Of a DNA stretch of 64,000 nt, positions 16,787-25,566 are shown one piece after another. Under the pieces are notes generated by a model. It had not been told where the DNA came from. It ran no database searches and saw only the letters and a list, made by a program, of their open reading frames with translations. Source of the DNA: Phycisphaerales bacterium (GTDB lineage Bacteria > Planctomycetota > Phycisphaerae > UBA1845 > Fen-1342); assembly GCA_016710275.1 (NCBI GenBank), contig JADJXS010000001.1, positions 868,001-932,000 on the forward strand, read 5' to 3'. Numbering within the stretch: position 1 is the first letter of the stretch; every line of letters begins with the position of its first letter. A program made the position numbers and the translations under genes.

Positions 16787-17830
16787 ATGGAAGTCCTGAT
16801 CGGCGCCCTCGTTCGAAACTGGGCCATCGTGGTCATCACGCTGACCGCGGTGGCGCTGGTTTTCCTGCCGCTGCTGGTCCTCCTGAAATACGTCCGCATC
16901 TCGCTCAACATCCTGCGCACCACGCAGCCGCCGATGACCCGCAACCCGCTGGACTATGAGCGGCTGACCGGCGACGCCGTCACCTTTCCCGCCTACGACG
17001 GCCTGCCGCTGGTCGGCATGATGATCCGCGCCGCCGCCGACGTGCCGCGCCGCGGGATGATCCTGTTCGCGCACGAGTTCTGCTCCGACATGCACTCCTG
17101 TGCGCGCTATTGCCGCCCGCTCGTGCAGGCCGGCTATGACGTGCTGACCTTCGATTTCCGCGGACACGGCGATTCCCCCGATGAGCCGGGCTACACGCCC
17201 CGACAGTGGGTCACCGACCGCGAGCTCTCGGACATCCGCGGCGCGATCGCCTTCGCCGCCGCATCGCTCGAGGAGCGGCGGCTGCCGCCGCAGGTCGGGC
17301 TGTTCGGCATCTCGCGCGGCGCCTGCGCCGGGCTGCTGCTGGCCGCCGAGGATCCGCGCGTGCGGACGGTCGTCGCCGACGGCGCCTTCAGCACCGACAC
17401 GACGATCGAGTATTTCATGAAGCGCTGGGCGTACATCTTCGCCCGCGTGCGCGTGGTCTATGAGAACCACCATCCGGCCTTCTGGCGATTCCTGCGATGG
17501 GTGATGATCCGCTTCGCGCAGCGCGAGTTCCGCTGCCGCTTCCCCTCGGTTCGCAAGGCGATTCAGCAGATGAGGCCGCGGCCGATGCTCTTCATTCACG
17601 GCGAGCGGGATTCGTATCTGCCCGTCGAGCAGAGCCGCATGCTGTACGCGCTGGCGGGCCAGCCCAAGGCGCTCTGGATCGCCCCCGGCGCGCGCCACAA
17701 CCAGGCCGCCGTCATGCACCCCGAGCCGTACGCCGCCATGACGCTCGAATTCTTCGACCGCCACCTGGCCGGCATCCCCGCGGCCGCGGAGCGCGGCGAC
17801 GCGCTGCCGCCGCAACGCGCCGGCGCATGA
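16787..17830 (+). CDS. Membrane-anchored alpha/beta hydrolase
   Basis: The protein has 347 residues. One N-terminal helix (about 10-34) anchors the catalytic domain. The nucleophile is S176 in GISRGA, the acid lies in HGERDSYLP, and the His in ARHNQAAV. The oxyanion region is LFAHEFCSDMHS. The ATG at 16787 is chosen because earlier codons lie in repeats; TATAGT sits seven bases before it and no ribosome site is seen, so it may be leaderless. The GH3 gene starts 37 bases after its stop, suggesting a functional pair. The substrate is unknown. Confidence 0.85.
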   Translation: MEVLIGALVRNWAIVVITLTAVALVFLPLLVLLKYVRISLNILRTTQPPMTRNPLDYERLTGDAVTFPAYDGLPLVGMMIRAAADVPRRGMILFAHEFCSDMHSCARYCRPLVQAGYDVLTFDFRGHGDSPDEPGYTPRQWVTDRELSDIRGAIAFAAASLEERRLPPQVGLFGISRGACAGLLLAAEDPRVRTVVADGAFSTDTTIEYFMKRWAYIFARVRVVYENHHPAFWRFLRWVMIRFAQREFRCRFPSVRKAIQQMRPRPMLFIHGERDSYLPVEQSRMLYALAGQPKALWIAPGARHNQAAVMHPEPYAAMTLEFFDRHLAGIPAAAERGDALPPQRAGA

Positions 17831-17867
17831 ACGCCCGCCGCATCCGAAATCGTCGGGGCCATCGTCC

Positions 17868-19571
17868 ATGCCCACGCTGATCGAGCGCATCCTCGCCCGC
17901 GTCGCGTTTCATCACGCGCGGCGCACCTTTCAGCAGTTTGAGCGCGCCTGCGCCGACGTCGATCGCGCCCAGCAGCAGGCGCTGCAGCGAGCGCTCGCGC
18001 AGGTGCGCGGCAGCCGCTTCTGGCACGAGCACCGGCTGGGCGCCGTCCGCACACCGGCCGACCTGCGGTCGGCGCTGCCGCTGCACGCTTACGAGAACCT
18101 GCGGCCGGTGCTGGAGCGCGTCGCTGACGGCGACGTCGGCGCCCTTCTCGCGCGCGGCGCGGCGCCGCGGATGTTCGCCACCAGCAGCGGCACCACCGCC
18201 CGCACGAAGCTCATTCCGGTCACGCCCGCCTTCATCGCCGACTATCGCCGCGGGTGGAACACGTTCGGCCTGAAGATGCTGCTGGATCACCCCGACGCCG
18301 TGCTGCGCCACATCCTGCAGAGCAGCGGCCGGCACGACGAATCGCGCAGCGCCGGCGGAGTGCCGTGCGGCGCCATCACCGGGCTGCTGGCCCGTTCGCA
18401 GAAGCGCATCGTGCGCCGTTTCTACGTCGGAACACCCACAATCGCGGCGATTCGCGACACGCGCACCCGCCAGTATGTACTGATGCGCAGCGGCATCGCG
18501 CGCGACGTGGCCTTCGCCGTGACGGCCAATCCCGCCACGCTGGTGCAACTCGCGCGACTGGCGGATGAGCAGAGCGAATCGCTGATCCGCGACGTGCGCG
18601 ATGGGGCGCTGAGTGCGGACCTCGGGGCCGATGAGCCGCTGCGCCCGGCCCTGACTGCGGGATTTCGACCGGATCCCGCCGCCGCACGCCGGCTGGAACA
18701 GCTGCGCGATGAGCACGGCGCCCTGCGGCCGCGCGACTACTGGCGACTGTCATTCCTCGCCTGCTGGACCGGCGGGAGCATGGGTCACTACCTGCCGCGC
18801 GTGCGCGAGTGGTACGGCGACCTGCCCATCCGCGACGTCGGGCTGCTGGCCAGCGAGGGGCGGGTCAGCCTGCCGCTGGATGACAACACGCCGGTCGGCG
18901 TGCTGGATGTGACCAGCGCCCTGTTTGAATTCCTCCCGATCGAGGCTGCGGACCGCGTCCTGAATCATGGGGCGGGTTCGCTTGGCGGGGGAGCTTCGAC
19001 CCATGGCGCTGCGGCGACGCTCTCCGCCCGCGAGCTGGAGGTCGGGCGCGACTACGTCGTCATTCTGTCGAATACGACCGGTTTGTTGCGCTACCGGCTT
19101 GATGACGTGGTGCGGGTGCATGGCTGGTGGCGGCAGTGCCCGCTGGTCGAGTTCCTGCACCGCGCGGGGCGCGTCGCCAGCGTGGCGGGCGAGAAGCTCA
19201 CGGAGAACCAGGTTGTTGCCGCGGTCGCAGCCGCCGCCGAGTCATTGAACATGCCGACGCCGGACTTCATGCTGGCCCCCGTGTGGGGGGATCCGCCGCA
19301 CTATCGGCTCAGCACGACAACTGACGATCCCGCGTTCGGCCCGGCTGTGGACCGGGAGTTGTCGCGACAGAATTCGGAATATGCAGGACGAAGGGAGGGA
19401 GGGAGGCTCGGACGGCTTTCCGTCCGCCCGGTCTCGGCGAGCGTTTTTGCGGCGATGGATGCCCGGCTGGTAGCCCGGCAGGGGGCGACTGCGGAGCAGT
19501 ACAAGCGACCGTGCCTGGTACCGGTCGTCGAGGGTGATGACCAGGCGCTGGGCGGTGACGCCAAAACTTGA
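17868..19571 (+). CDS. GH3 family acyl-adenylating ligase
   Basis: GH3 proteins belong to the ANL superfamily and join carboxylic acids to amino acids through an acyl-adenylate; plant members conjugate auxin and jasmonate. The 567-residue protein shows the P-loop-like ATSSGTTARTKLIPVT (about 105-120), the LLASEGRVSLPLD region, YVVILSNTTGLLRYRLDDVVRV, GRVASVAGEKLTENQV, and the family ending EQYKRP. The length is normal. Bacterial substrates are mostly unknown. It follows a membrane hydrolase by 37 bases, which could make or break the same conjugate. Confidence 0.88.
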   Translation: MPTLIERILARVAFHHARRTFQQFERACADVDRAQQQALQRALAQVRGSRFWHEHRLGAVRTPADLRSALPLHAYENLRPVLERVADGDVGALLARGAAPRMFATSSGTTARTKLIPVTPAFIADYRRGWNTFGLKMLLDHPDAVLRHILQSSGRHDESRSAGGVPCGAITGLLARSQKRIVRRFYVGTPTIAAIRDTRTRQYVLMRSGIARDVAFAVTANPATLVQLARLADEQSESLIRDVRDGALSADLGADEPLRPALTAGFRPDPAAARRLEQLRDEHGALRPRDYWRLSFLACWTGGSMGHYLPRVREWYGDLPIRDVGLLASEGRVSLPLDDNTPVGVLDVTSALFEFLPIEAADRVLNHGAGSLGGGASTHGAAATLSARELEVGRDYVVILSNTTGLLRYRLDDVVRVHGWWRQCPLVEFLHRAGRVASVAGEKLTENQVVAAVAAAAESLNMPTPDFMLAPVWGDPPHYRLSTTTDDPAFGPAVDRELSRQNSEYAGRREGGRLGRLSVRPVSASVFAAMDARLVARQGATAEQYKRPCLVPVVEGDDQALGGDAKT

Positions 19572-19723
19572 GTTGGTTCGGGGGTTTTTCGCGGAAAATT
19601 TTGGGGCGGGGGACTCGATCGACGCGGCTCGGAAGGCTCGCGGGCGGAAGAACTTACGCCACATGCCCGATTATCTGGTAATTTAGATAAACTACCGTGA
19701 TCGTTTACGGACAATTTTTTGAG

Positions 19724-19752
19724 TAAAGAGGCAATATAGGCCGGATCGATAA
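19724..19752 (+). promoter_or_regulatory. Possible sigma-28-like promoter before the sigma factor gene
   Basis: TAAA at 19724 and CGATAA at 19747 lie in the relatively AT-rich leader of the FliA/WhiG-type gene. The spacing to the ATCGATAA block is 17 bases, longer than the usual 15-16, so this is a weak match. It would imply autoregulation. The rest of the 258-base gap shows no gene. Confidence 0.25.
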
Positions 19753-19829
19753 ACCCTGCGTTCCAATAGGAGAGGCAGTCGCGTCGGCCCTCCCCATCTC
19801 GCCGATCGACACATGCAGGAGCCGGTCTG

Positions 19830-20606
19830 ATGACCACCACCACCCCGCGGCAGAAAACCGACATCGAGGCCGTCTGGAAGAAGTTCCATCGCACCCGCAA
19901 CGTGACCTACCGAAATCAGCTCGTCGAGCACTATATCGGGATCGTGAACAAGCTTGCTGAGATCATGGCACGGCGGCTGTGGCCGCGGGTGTCGGCGGAT
20001 GAGTTGGCCAGTGCGGGGTATGACGGCCTGATCGCGGCGGTGTCGGCCTTCGATCCGGCTCGCGGGGTGAAGTTCGAAACGTACTGCCGGCAGCGCATTG
20101 TCGGCGCGATTCGCGATTGGCAGCGCGAGATTGACCCGCTGGGTCGCAGCGGGCGCAACTTTGAGCGCACGATGAACTCGGTCGAGGAACGCTACCAGGC
20201 GGAAGCCGGGCACCCGGCCACGTCGGTGGAGGTGGCCCGCCGGATGGGCCTGACGCACGGCAAGTTCGTGAAGATGAAGAAGACGGTGTTGGCGTCGCAC
20301 TGCGTGCCGCTCGAGTCGGCGACGGAGAGATTCGACGACTCGCGCGTGGCGTCGCTGGTTCCCGCCGACCCCAACCCCGGTCCGGTTCATCACACCGAGC
20401 GCGAGCTGATTCGCGAGTACCTGACGCGCGGGTTGAAGGAACAGGATCGCCTGATCATCACGCTTTACTACTACGAGAAGCTCACGATGGCCGAGATCGG
20501 CCAGGTGCTGGGCGTCAGCGAGTCGCGCGTCTGCCAGCGGCACGCGGACATCGTCGATCAGCTCCGCGCCCGCTTCGCCGACGTACCCTGCGACATGGTG
20601 GCCTGA
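19830..20606 (+). CDS. FliA/WhiG-type RNA polymerase sigma factor
   Basis: The protein has 258 residues with regions 2, 3 and 4 but no sigma region 1, as in FliA/WhiG. Region 2 reads YRNQLVEHYIGIVNKLAEIMARRL, then GYDGLIAAVSAFDPARGVKFETYCRQRIVGAIRDWQRE; region 4 ends LTMAEIGQVLGVSESRVCQRH, a clear helix-turn-helix. A GCAGGAG ribosome site precedes the ATG. No flagellar genes are nearby, so its regulon cannot be inferred. Its stop nearly meets that of the convergent sugar dehydrogenase gene. Confidence 0.92.
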   Translation: MTTTTPRQKTDIEAVWKKFHRTRNVTYRNQLVEHYIGIVNKLAEIMARRLWPRVSADELASAGYDGLIAAVSAFDPARGVKFETYCRQRIVGAIRDWQREIDPLGRSGRNFERTMNSVEERYQAEAGHPATSVEVARRMGLTHGKFVKMKKTVLASHCVPLESATERFDDSRVASLVPADPNPGPVHHTERELIREYLTRGLKEQDRLIITLYYYEKLTMAEIGQVLGVSESRVCQRHADIVDQLRARFADVPCDMVA

Positions 20607-20627
20607 CGCCGACCGGCGGCATGGCCG

Positions 20628-21992
20628 TCAGCGCGGGTTCGGTGCGGATGGATCGACCGCCCGGCAGGCCCGGCCTCGGCGAATCGGAAGCAGCAGCAGC
20701 GGCGCAGCGAACAGTGCCGGCGCTGCACCCAGTCCGCAGAGCGGCAGCCCGACAGCCGCTGGCGCATTGCCGCCCTCCGACCCGCCGCCCCCATCGGAGT
20801 CTTGCGTCGCGCCCTGCACGCGCGGCACCAGCGGCCGGATTCGCCGGATCGTGCCGCTCGCCAGCTCGCAGTAATAGAGCGCTCCATCGTGCGGGCCGAC
20901 GGTGAGATCGACCGGCCCGCCCGTCAATTCCGCGAAGAGCGAGTGGCGCTTGACGCTGTCGCCGCTCAACTCCAGTCGATAGAGCCGGTTGAGCACATAT
21001 TCCAGGTAGAGCAGGTTGCCGTCATACTCGACGGGAAAGCTGCCGCCCGCATAGACCACCGCGCCGACCGGCGCAGCGCCGCCTTCGTGATAGTCGTGGA
21101 TCGGGTCGGTGAAGCGCGGGTCGCGGATCAGCCCTTGCCTTCCCTCGACCTGCGGCCAGCCGTAGTTCGCGCCCGGCTTGATGAGGTTGATCTCCTCGCG
21201 TCGGCCGGCCCCGTCGGAACCTACGTCCATTGCGAACAGCCGCCCGTCGGGTGCAAAGCAGAAGCGAAAGACGTTGCGAAGCCCGGTCGCGTAGATCGCG
21301 CGCGGGGAGCCGGTGGGGGTGCGCAGCGGGTTGTCCGCGGGCGTGGAGCCGTCGGGGGCGATGCGCGAAATCTTGCCCGCCAGCGTGCTGTGGTCCTGGG
21401 CGCTCTCGGCGATCAGATTGTCCCCGATTGAAAAGTAGAGCATGCCGTCCGGGCCGAAGCGCAGCCCGCCGCCGCTGTGAAACGTGCCACGGGTCGGCAG
21501 GCTGTCGCGAATCGGGTGCACGTCATCGGCGACGCCGCTCGGTCGGCCGTCGGCGCTGCGCCCTTCGCGCAGTCGGAGAATCTGCGTTTCGGTGGGGGAG
21601 ACGGTCGCGAACACGAAGATGAACCCGGTTCGTTCGAAGTCGGGGTCGATGGCCATGCCGAGCAGGCCGTTTTCGTTGGGCGTGAAGACCTCGATGGCCG
21701 CGAAGGGCGGATCGAGCGGCCGGCCGTCCCGCACGATCCGCACAGTGCCGTCGCGCTCGGCGACAAACAGCCGGCCGTCGGGCGCGAATTCGATCGCGGT
21801 CGGCTCGATCAGCCCCTCTGCGATGGTCTCAATCACGAAGCCCGGCTCGCGCACGGCGCCCGGATCGGTTGCCGCGCCCGGCGCGTCGCTCGCCGCGGCG
21901 GGCGCAGCGGCGCAGGAAATCGCCGCGACGCACCATCCGCCGCCGACCCGCCCAGCGCGCACGACGCGCCGCCCGGCCGTGACTCGAACCAT
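20628..21992 (-). CDS. PQQ-dependent sugar dehydrogenase family, secreted, with Cys-Gly C-terminal anchor
   Basis: The protein has 454 residues from the ATG at 21992 (ribosome site AAGGGGGG). After a signal peptide comes a six-bladed propeller of the soluble glucose dehydrogenase family: GLIEPTAIEFAPDGRLFVAERDGTVRI, ENGLLGMAIDPDF, GGGLRFGPDGMLYFSIGD, GLRNVFRFCFAPDG and INLIKPGANYGWP. A Gly/Ser linker leads to LPLCGLG, a hydrophobic stretch and RRGR, resembling a sorting signal. It follows DUF1800 and DUF1501 on the same strand. The substrate may be a sugar or another alcohol. Confidence 0.85.
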   Translation of the reverse strand: MVRVTAGRRVVRAGRVGGGWCVAAISCAAAPAAASDAPGAATDPGAVREPGFVIETIAEGLIEPTAIEFAPDGRLFVAERDGTVRIVRDGRPLDPPFAAIEVFTPNENGLLGMAIDPDFERTGFIFVFATVSPTETQILRLREGRSADGRPSGVADDVHPIRDSLPTRGTFHSGGGLRFGPDGMLYFSIGDNLIAESAQDHSTLAGKISRIAPDGSTPADNPLRTPTGSPRAIYATGLRNVFRFCFAPDGRLFAMDVGSDGAGRREEINLIKPGANYGWPQVEGRQGLIRDPRFTDPIHDYHEGGAAPVGAVVYAGGSFPVEYDGNLLYLEYVLNRLYRLELSGDSVKRHSLFAELTGGPVDLTVGPHDGALYYCELASGTIRRIRPLVPRVQGATQDSDGGGGSEGGNAPAAVGLPLCGLGAAPALFAAPLLLLPIRRGRACRAVDPSAPNPR

Positions 21993-22024
21993 CGCGACGC
22001 CCCCCTTTCCGCGCTGGTAAGCGT

Positions 22025-23227
22025 TTACACGAACAGCGTGCCGCCCGGATTGGCGTCGAAGGTCTCGCCGCCGATCTCGAAGACGGGGCGCGGATCGAAA
22101 CCGAGCCAGTCGCGGATCACGCTGCTGAACACGCCGCGGAAGTCGACGTAGTAGGGCAGGTTGTCGCGGTTGAGGTCGGAGGTCGTGACGGGCTGGCCTT
22201 TGAGGCCGGCGCTGACGCGCGGTCCGCAGAGGATCATGTGCCCGCCGTGGCCGTGGTCGGTGCCGGGGCTGCCGTTCTCGCGGTTGCGGCGGCCGAACTC
22301 GGTATAGAAGAGCACCGCCGTGCGGTCCCACAGGCCGAGGTTCTGCATGTCGGTGACGAACTGCCGGAATTCGTTGTCCAGCCGCGGGAAAAGCGTGGCG
22401 TTGGCGGTGTTCTGCGAGCCGTGCGTGTCGAATCCGCCGTATTCGAGCTTGAAGATCTGCGTTCCGAGCCGCGCCGAGGCGAGCTGCGCCGCACGATAGA
22501 ACTCCCCGCGCGCGGTGCCGGAGGAGGTGAAGGCGGCCGTCTTCGTGCGGATGTCGTTGCCGAGCTGATCGATCTTGCGATAGGAGGCCAGCACCGATTC
22601 CTGTTCGGCGGTCTCTCCGCTCTTGTCCGCGGCCAGCCGCCCGAAGGCTCCCTGCGCCGCGCGGCGATAGGTCGAATCCGGGTAGCCGTAGCGCGCCGGG
22701 TCGCCGATCTTGCGGGTGTCGAGCACGCCGAAGGGCTGATCGAAGTAGAGCTTGCGCAGCCGCTCATACCAGGTGACGCCGGCGATGGCCTGCGAGGCCA
22801 CGTCGCGAACGCCGAATTCGTAGATTTCCTGGCTCTCGAAATGCGAGCCGTTGCCGCGCGGGTAGGCGACCTGCTGCACGATCGCGCACTGGCGCTGGGC
22901 GTAGAGCTGGTTGAAGAAGGCGAACTGGTTGTTGATCCCGTAGGCGGGATCGTCCGCCACGGGCGTCACCTGCGTGTCGCGCAGCGCCAGTTGCGGGCGC
23001 GCCGCGAGGTAGGCGGGGTTGGTGAAGGGGGCGAGGAAGCTCAGCGCATCAAGCCCGCCGTTGAGCTGACAGAGCACGAGGATATTGCCCGTTCCGCCGG
23101 CGCTCTGGGCGTAGGTGCTGGCCACCATGCGCAGCAGCGGGTCGGCGTAGGCCAGCGCTCCGAGCGACAGGCCCGCACGGGTCAGGAACGATCGGCGCGT
23201 CACGACCTGGCATTCTTTGCAGGACAT
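22025..23227 (-). CDS. DUF1501 protein, Tat-exported
   Basis: The protein has 400 residues. It begins with a Tat signal (TRRSFLTRAGLSLGALAYADP). DUF1501 proteins are sulfatase-like hydrolases of uncertain substrate. Here the domain shows ILVLCQLNGGLDALS, NGSHFESQEIYEFG, EYGGFDTHGSQ, and the metal-site block EFGRRNRENGSPGTDHGHGGHMIL. A GAGGGGA ribosome site sets the start at 23227. It lies downstream of a DUF1800 gene, its usual partner. Confidence 0.92.
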   Translation of the reverse strand: MSCKECQVVTRRSFLTRAGLSLGALAYADPLLRMVASTYAQSAGGTGNILVLCQLNGGLDALSFLAPFTNPAYLAARPQLALRDTQVTPVADDPAYGINNQFAFFNQLYAQRQCAIVQQVAYPRGNGSHFESQEIYEFGVRDVASQAIAGVTWYERLRKLYFDQPFGVLDTRKIGDPARYGYPDSTYRRAAQGAFGRLAADKSGETAEQESVLASYRKIDQLGNDIRTKTAAFTSSGTARGEFYRAAQLASARLGTQIFKLEYGGFDTHGSQNTANATLFPRLDNEFRQFVTDMQNLGLWDRTAVLFYTEFGRRNRENGSPGTDHGHGGHMILCGPRVSAGLKGQPVTTSDLNRDNLPYYVDFRGVFSSVIRDWLGFDPRPVFEIGGETFDANPGGTLFV

Positions 23228-23349
23228 CGGTGCTTCCCCTCTGTTCACACGTTCGAGCGCGTCCGCTCTCGAACCCTCGTCTCTCGGCCGCGGCGGCGCG
23301 AGTCGCTGCCCGGAAGGCAGAAGCGCATCGCCGCCCGTTTCGCCCGCGG

Positions 23350-25185
23350 TCAGCGCGTGATCACGCGCGGGTGCATCGTCATCAGGCGGATCATTTCGAA
23401 CACGTGCTGCGGCTGGTAGCGCGGATCCTCGAGGTGCAGCGCCCGCCATCCGCCCTGGTCCAGCACCTCGACGTAGGCCTCCTGCTCGGTCGCGGTCAGG
23501 TCCAGGTGCAGCGCCGCGGCGACCGCGTTCACGATCTGCGCGCGGGTGTTGCGATCGGTCCAAGTGCTGCGCGGCGGCAGCAGGTGATAGGGCAGTTCGG
23601 CGGTGCGGTCCGGGCCATAGTCCATGGTGCGGCCCAGTGCCCGCGCGCGGGAAATCAGCCACTGGTCCTGCAGCCAGCCGCGATCCTCGGTCCAGCCTTC
23701 GACGCCGGGCGGGTTCAGCAGTTGCTGCCCCGCGTTGGCCAGGTCGTCGGCGTACTGGTTGAAGCGCCAGCCCTGCGACTCCTCGCTGTGCAGGTGCATG
23801 TCGAAGGTGCGGGCGACGCCGATCGCGTGCTCGACCGGCGAGGCGATCTGGTTGAAGCGCGCCTCGCGCGAGAACATCGCCTGCGAGAGCAGCACCTTTC
23901 GCACCAGCGGCGCGATGTTGTAGTGGTTGCGGCGGAATTCCTCGGCCAGCTCCTCGACGACCGCGTCGGAGGGGTTGGCGTGCACGAAGGCGACAAATAG
24001 ATTGCGTGCGACGTAGCGGGCCGCCTCCGGCTGGGCCAGCGTGACGTCGATCACGGCCTTGTAGTCGTAGTTGAACGGGCCGGTAGTGCGACCCGGGAAG
24101 ATCAGCTTCTGCGTCTCGTCGTGGTTCCGCAGATCGAAGATCGGCCGCGGATCCTCCGGCCAGCGGCGCAGCAGCGTGATGCCGGTGAAGGCCCGCGACG
24201 CCTCGCGAATGTCGGTCTCGGTGTACAGCACGTCGCGCCCGAGCGTGAACAGCTCCCAGAATTCGCGGGCGTAATTCTCGTTGGGCGAGGTCTTCGGGCT
24301 GTTCGCGCCGTCCAGCCAGATCAGCATCAGCGGATCGAGCGTCAGCGAGCCGAGGAAGTCGCGGTAGTTGGTCAGCGCGTACGCGCGCAGCATCTGCCAG
24401 TGGTGGATTGCCAGGTTGCCTTCGCCCCCCGGCAGCACGCGCCGGCTGGTCGCGAAGCGGTCGTGCCAGAAGAGCGCCATCCGCTCCTGAAGCGGGCTGG
24501 GCGACTCGATCATGTAGGTCAGCCAGCGGCGCGGCATGTCGTCGCGGTACTGATCCGCCAGCACGACGAGCGTGTCCGGAAGCGGCTTGGGCGTCAGCAG
24601 ATCGTCAACCGTCCCGCGCAGCCCTGCGGCGACGGCGGCCTGCACCTGCGCCGGCGCGGCGCCGAACGCGGCGCGCCGGATCAGGTGATAGGCCTCGTCA
24701 CTCGTCAGGGAGTCGCGATAGGGCAGCACCGATTGCGGATGTCCCGCGAATTCGGTGCCCACTTCGACGACCGGAAAGACCTCGGCGGTCGCCTGCCCGC
24801 CCTTGGCGTCGCGAACCGTCAGCGCGAACCCCATTTGCATGTTCTGCACGACCAGCGGGGCGGCAAAGCTCGCGGACGCGCCATGGGGCGCCAACGACAC
24901 CGCCTCGCCCGCGGTCTGCTTCCACTCAAATTGCAGCGGATCCCCGTCCGGGTCGCTCGACCCGGAGCCGTCGAGCACCACGATCGTTCCCGGCCCGATC
25001 CCGCCTGCCGGCGTCACCGCCAGCACCGCCGTCGGGGCGGAATTGCCGGCCTGGTCCCCGGCCACGTGGTTGCCGCTGCCATCCGGGTTCAACCCGGCGT
25101 CCTGCGGTGCAGGACACCCGGCGATGATTCCGCCGGAAAGAACCGCCGCGAACAGCCCGACGCCGTGAAAACCGCGATGACGCAT
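23350..25185 (-). CDS. DUF1800 lipoprotein with a PKD-like domain
   Basis: The protein has 611 residues. The signal peptide ends in GGIIAGCPAP, a lipobox. Residues about 50-140 form a PKD/Ig-like domain (LDGSGSSDPDGDPLQFEWKQTAGE). DUF1800 follows: AYHLIRRAAFGAAPAQVQAAVAAG, LQERMALFWHDRFATS, WLDGANSPKTSPNENYAREFWELFTLG, and YVARNLFVAFVHANPSDAVVEELA. The function is unknown; such genes nearly always sit next to DUF1501 genes. The start at 25185 has a GGGGAGGG ribosome site. Confidence 0.92.
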   Translation of the reverse strand: MRHRGFHGVGLFAAVLSGGIIAGCPAPQDAGLNPDGSGNHVAGDQAGNSAPTAVLAVTPAGGIGPGTIVVLDGSGSSDPDGDPLQFEWKQTAGEAVSLAPHGASASFAAPLVVQNMQMGFALTVRDAKGGQATAEVFPVVEVGTEFAGHPQSVLPYRDSLTSDEAYHLIRRAAFGAAPAQVQAAVAAGLRGTVDDLLTPKPLPDTLVVLADQYRDDMPRRWLTYMIESPSPLQERMALFWHDRFATSRRVLPGGEGNLAIHHWQMLRAYALTNYRDFLGSLTLDPLMLIWLDGANSPKTSPNENYAREFWELFTLGRDVLYTETDIREASRAFTGITLLRRWPEDPRPIFDLRNHDETQKLIFPGRTTGPFNYDYKAVIDVTLAQPEAARYVARNLFVAFVHANPSDAVVEELAEEFRRNHYNIAPLVRKVLLSQAMFSREARFNQIASPVEHAIGVARTFDMHLHSEESQGWRFNQYADDLANAGQQLLNPPGVEGWTEDRGWLQDQWLISRARALGRTMDYGPDRTAELPYHLLPPRSTWTDRNTRAQIVNAVAAALHLDLTATEQEAYVEVLDQGGWRALHLEDPRYQPQHVFEMIRLMTMHPRVITR

Positions 25186-25566
25186 GACCGCCCTCCCCGC
25201 ACTCGGCAAACATCCCCTGCAATCCGGCGGGCGCATCAGGCGCCCGGCCGCGGCGTGGAAGGTGTCGATCCGCGGCCGGCCATCCGGCGGCGGGTTGTGC
25301 CCCGATGAGGGAAACGGTCCATTACCCGGTGGCGGGCTGCAAGAAATGAGCGGACGGTTGACCGGAATCCCACCCAGTTCAATTTGCGCAGAATGAGTCA
25401 AGCGGGGTGGTTTGGCGACAAAGGCCCCCCGCTGAGGTTTCCGGTCCTTGACCATCGGGGAATAATCGGGTGGGTGTGGAGCATCGGTTCGTCCGATCTC
25501 GCTATCACTGTTCTGGTGGGCGGTGTTGATCCGGCCGAAGCCGCCGTGGGCGTCGCGGAGATCGTG
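25186..25566. other. Divergent intergenic region, no gene seen
   Basis: The 381 bases separate DUF1800 (minus) from a lipoprotein hydrolase (plus) and should hold both promoters. I see a TTGACC at about 25447 but no good -10 partner. The frame of the plus gene is open upstream, but its signal peptide and ribosome site favour the start at 25567. Confidence 0.5.
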
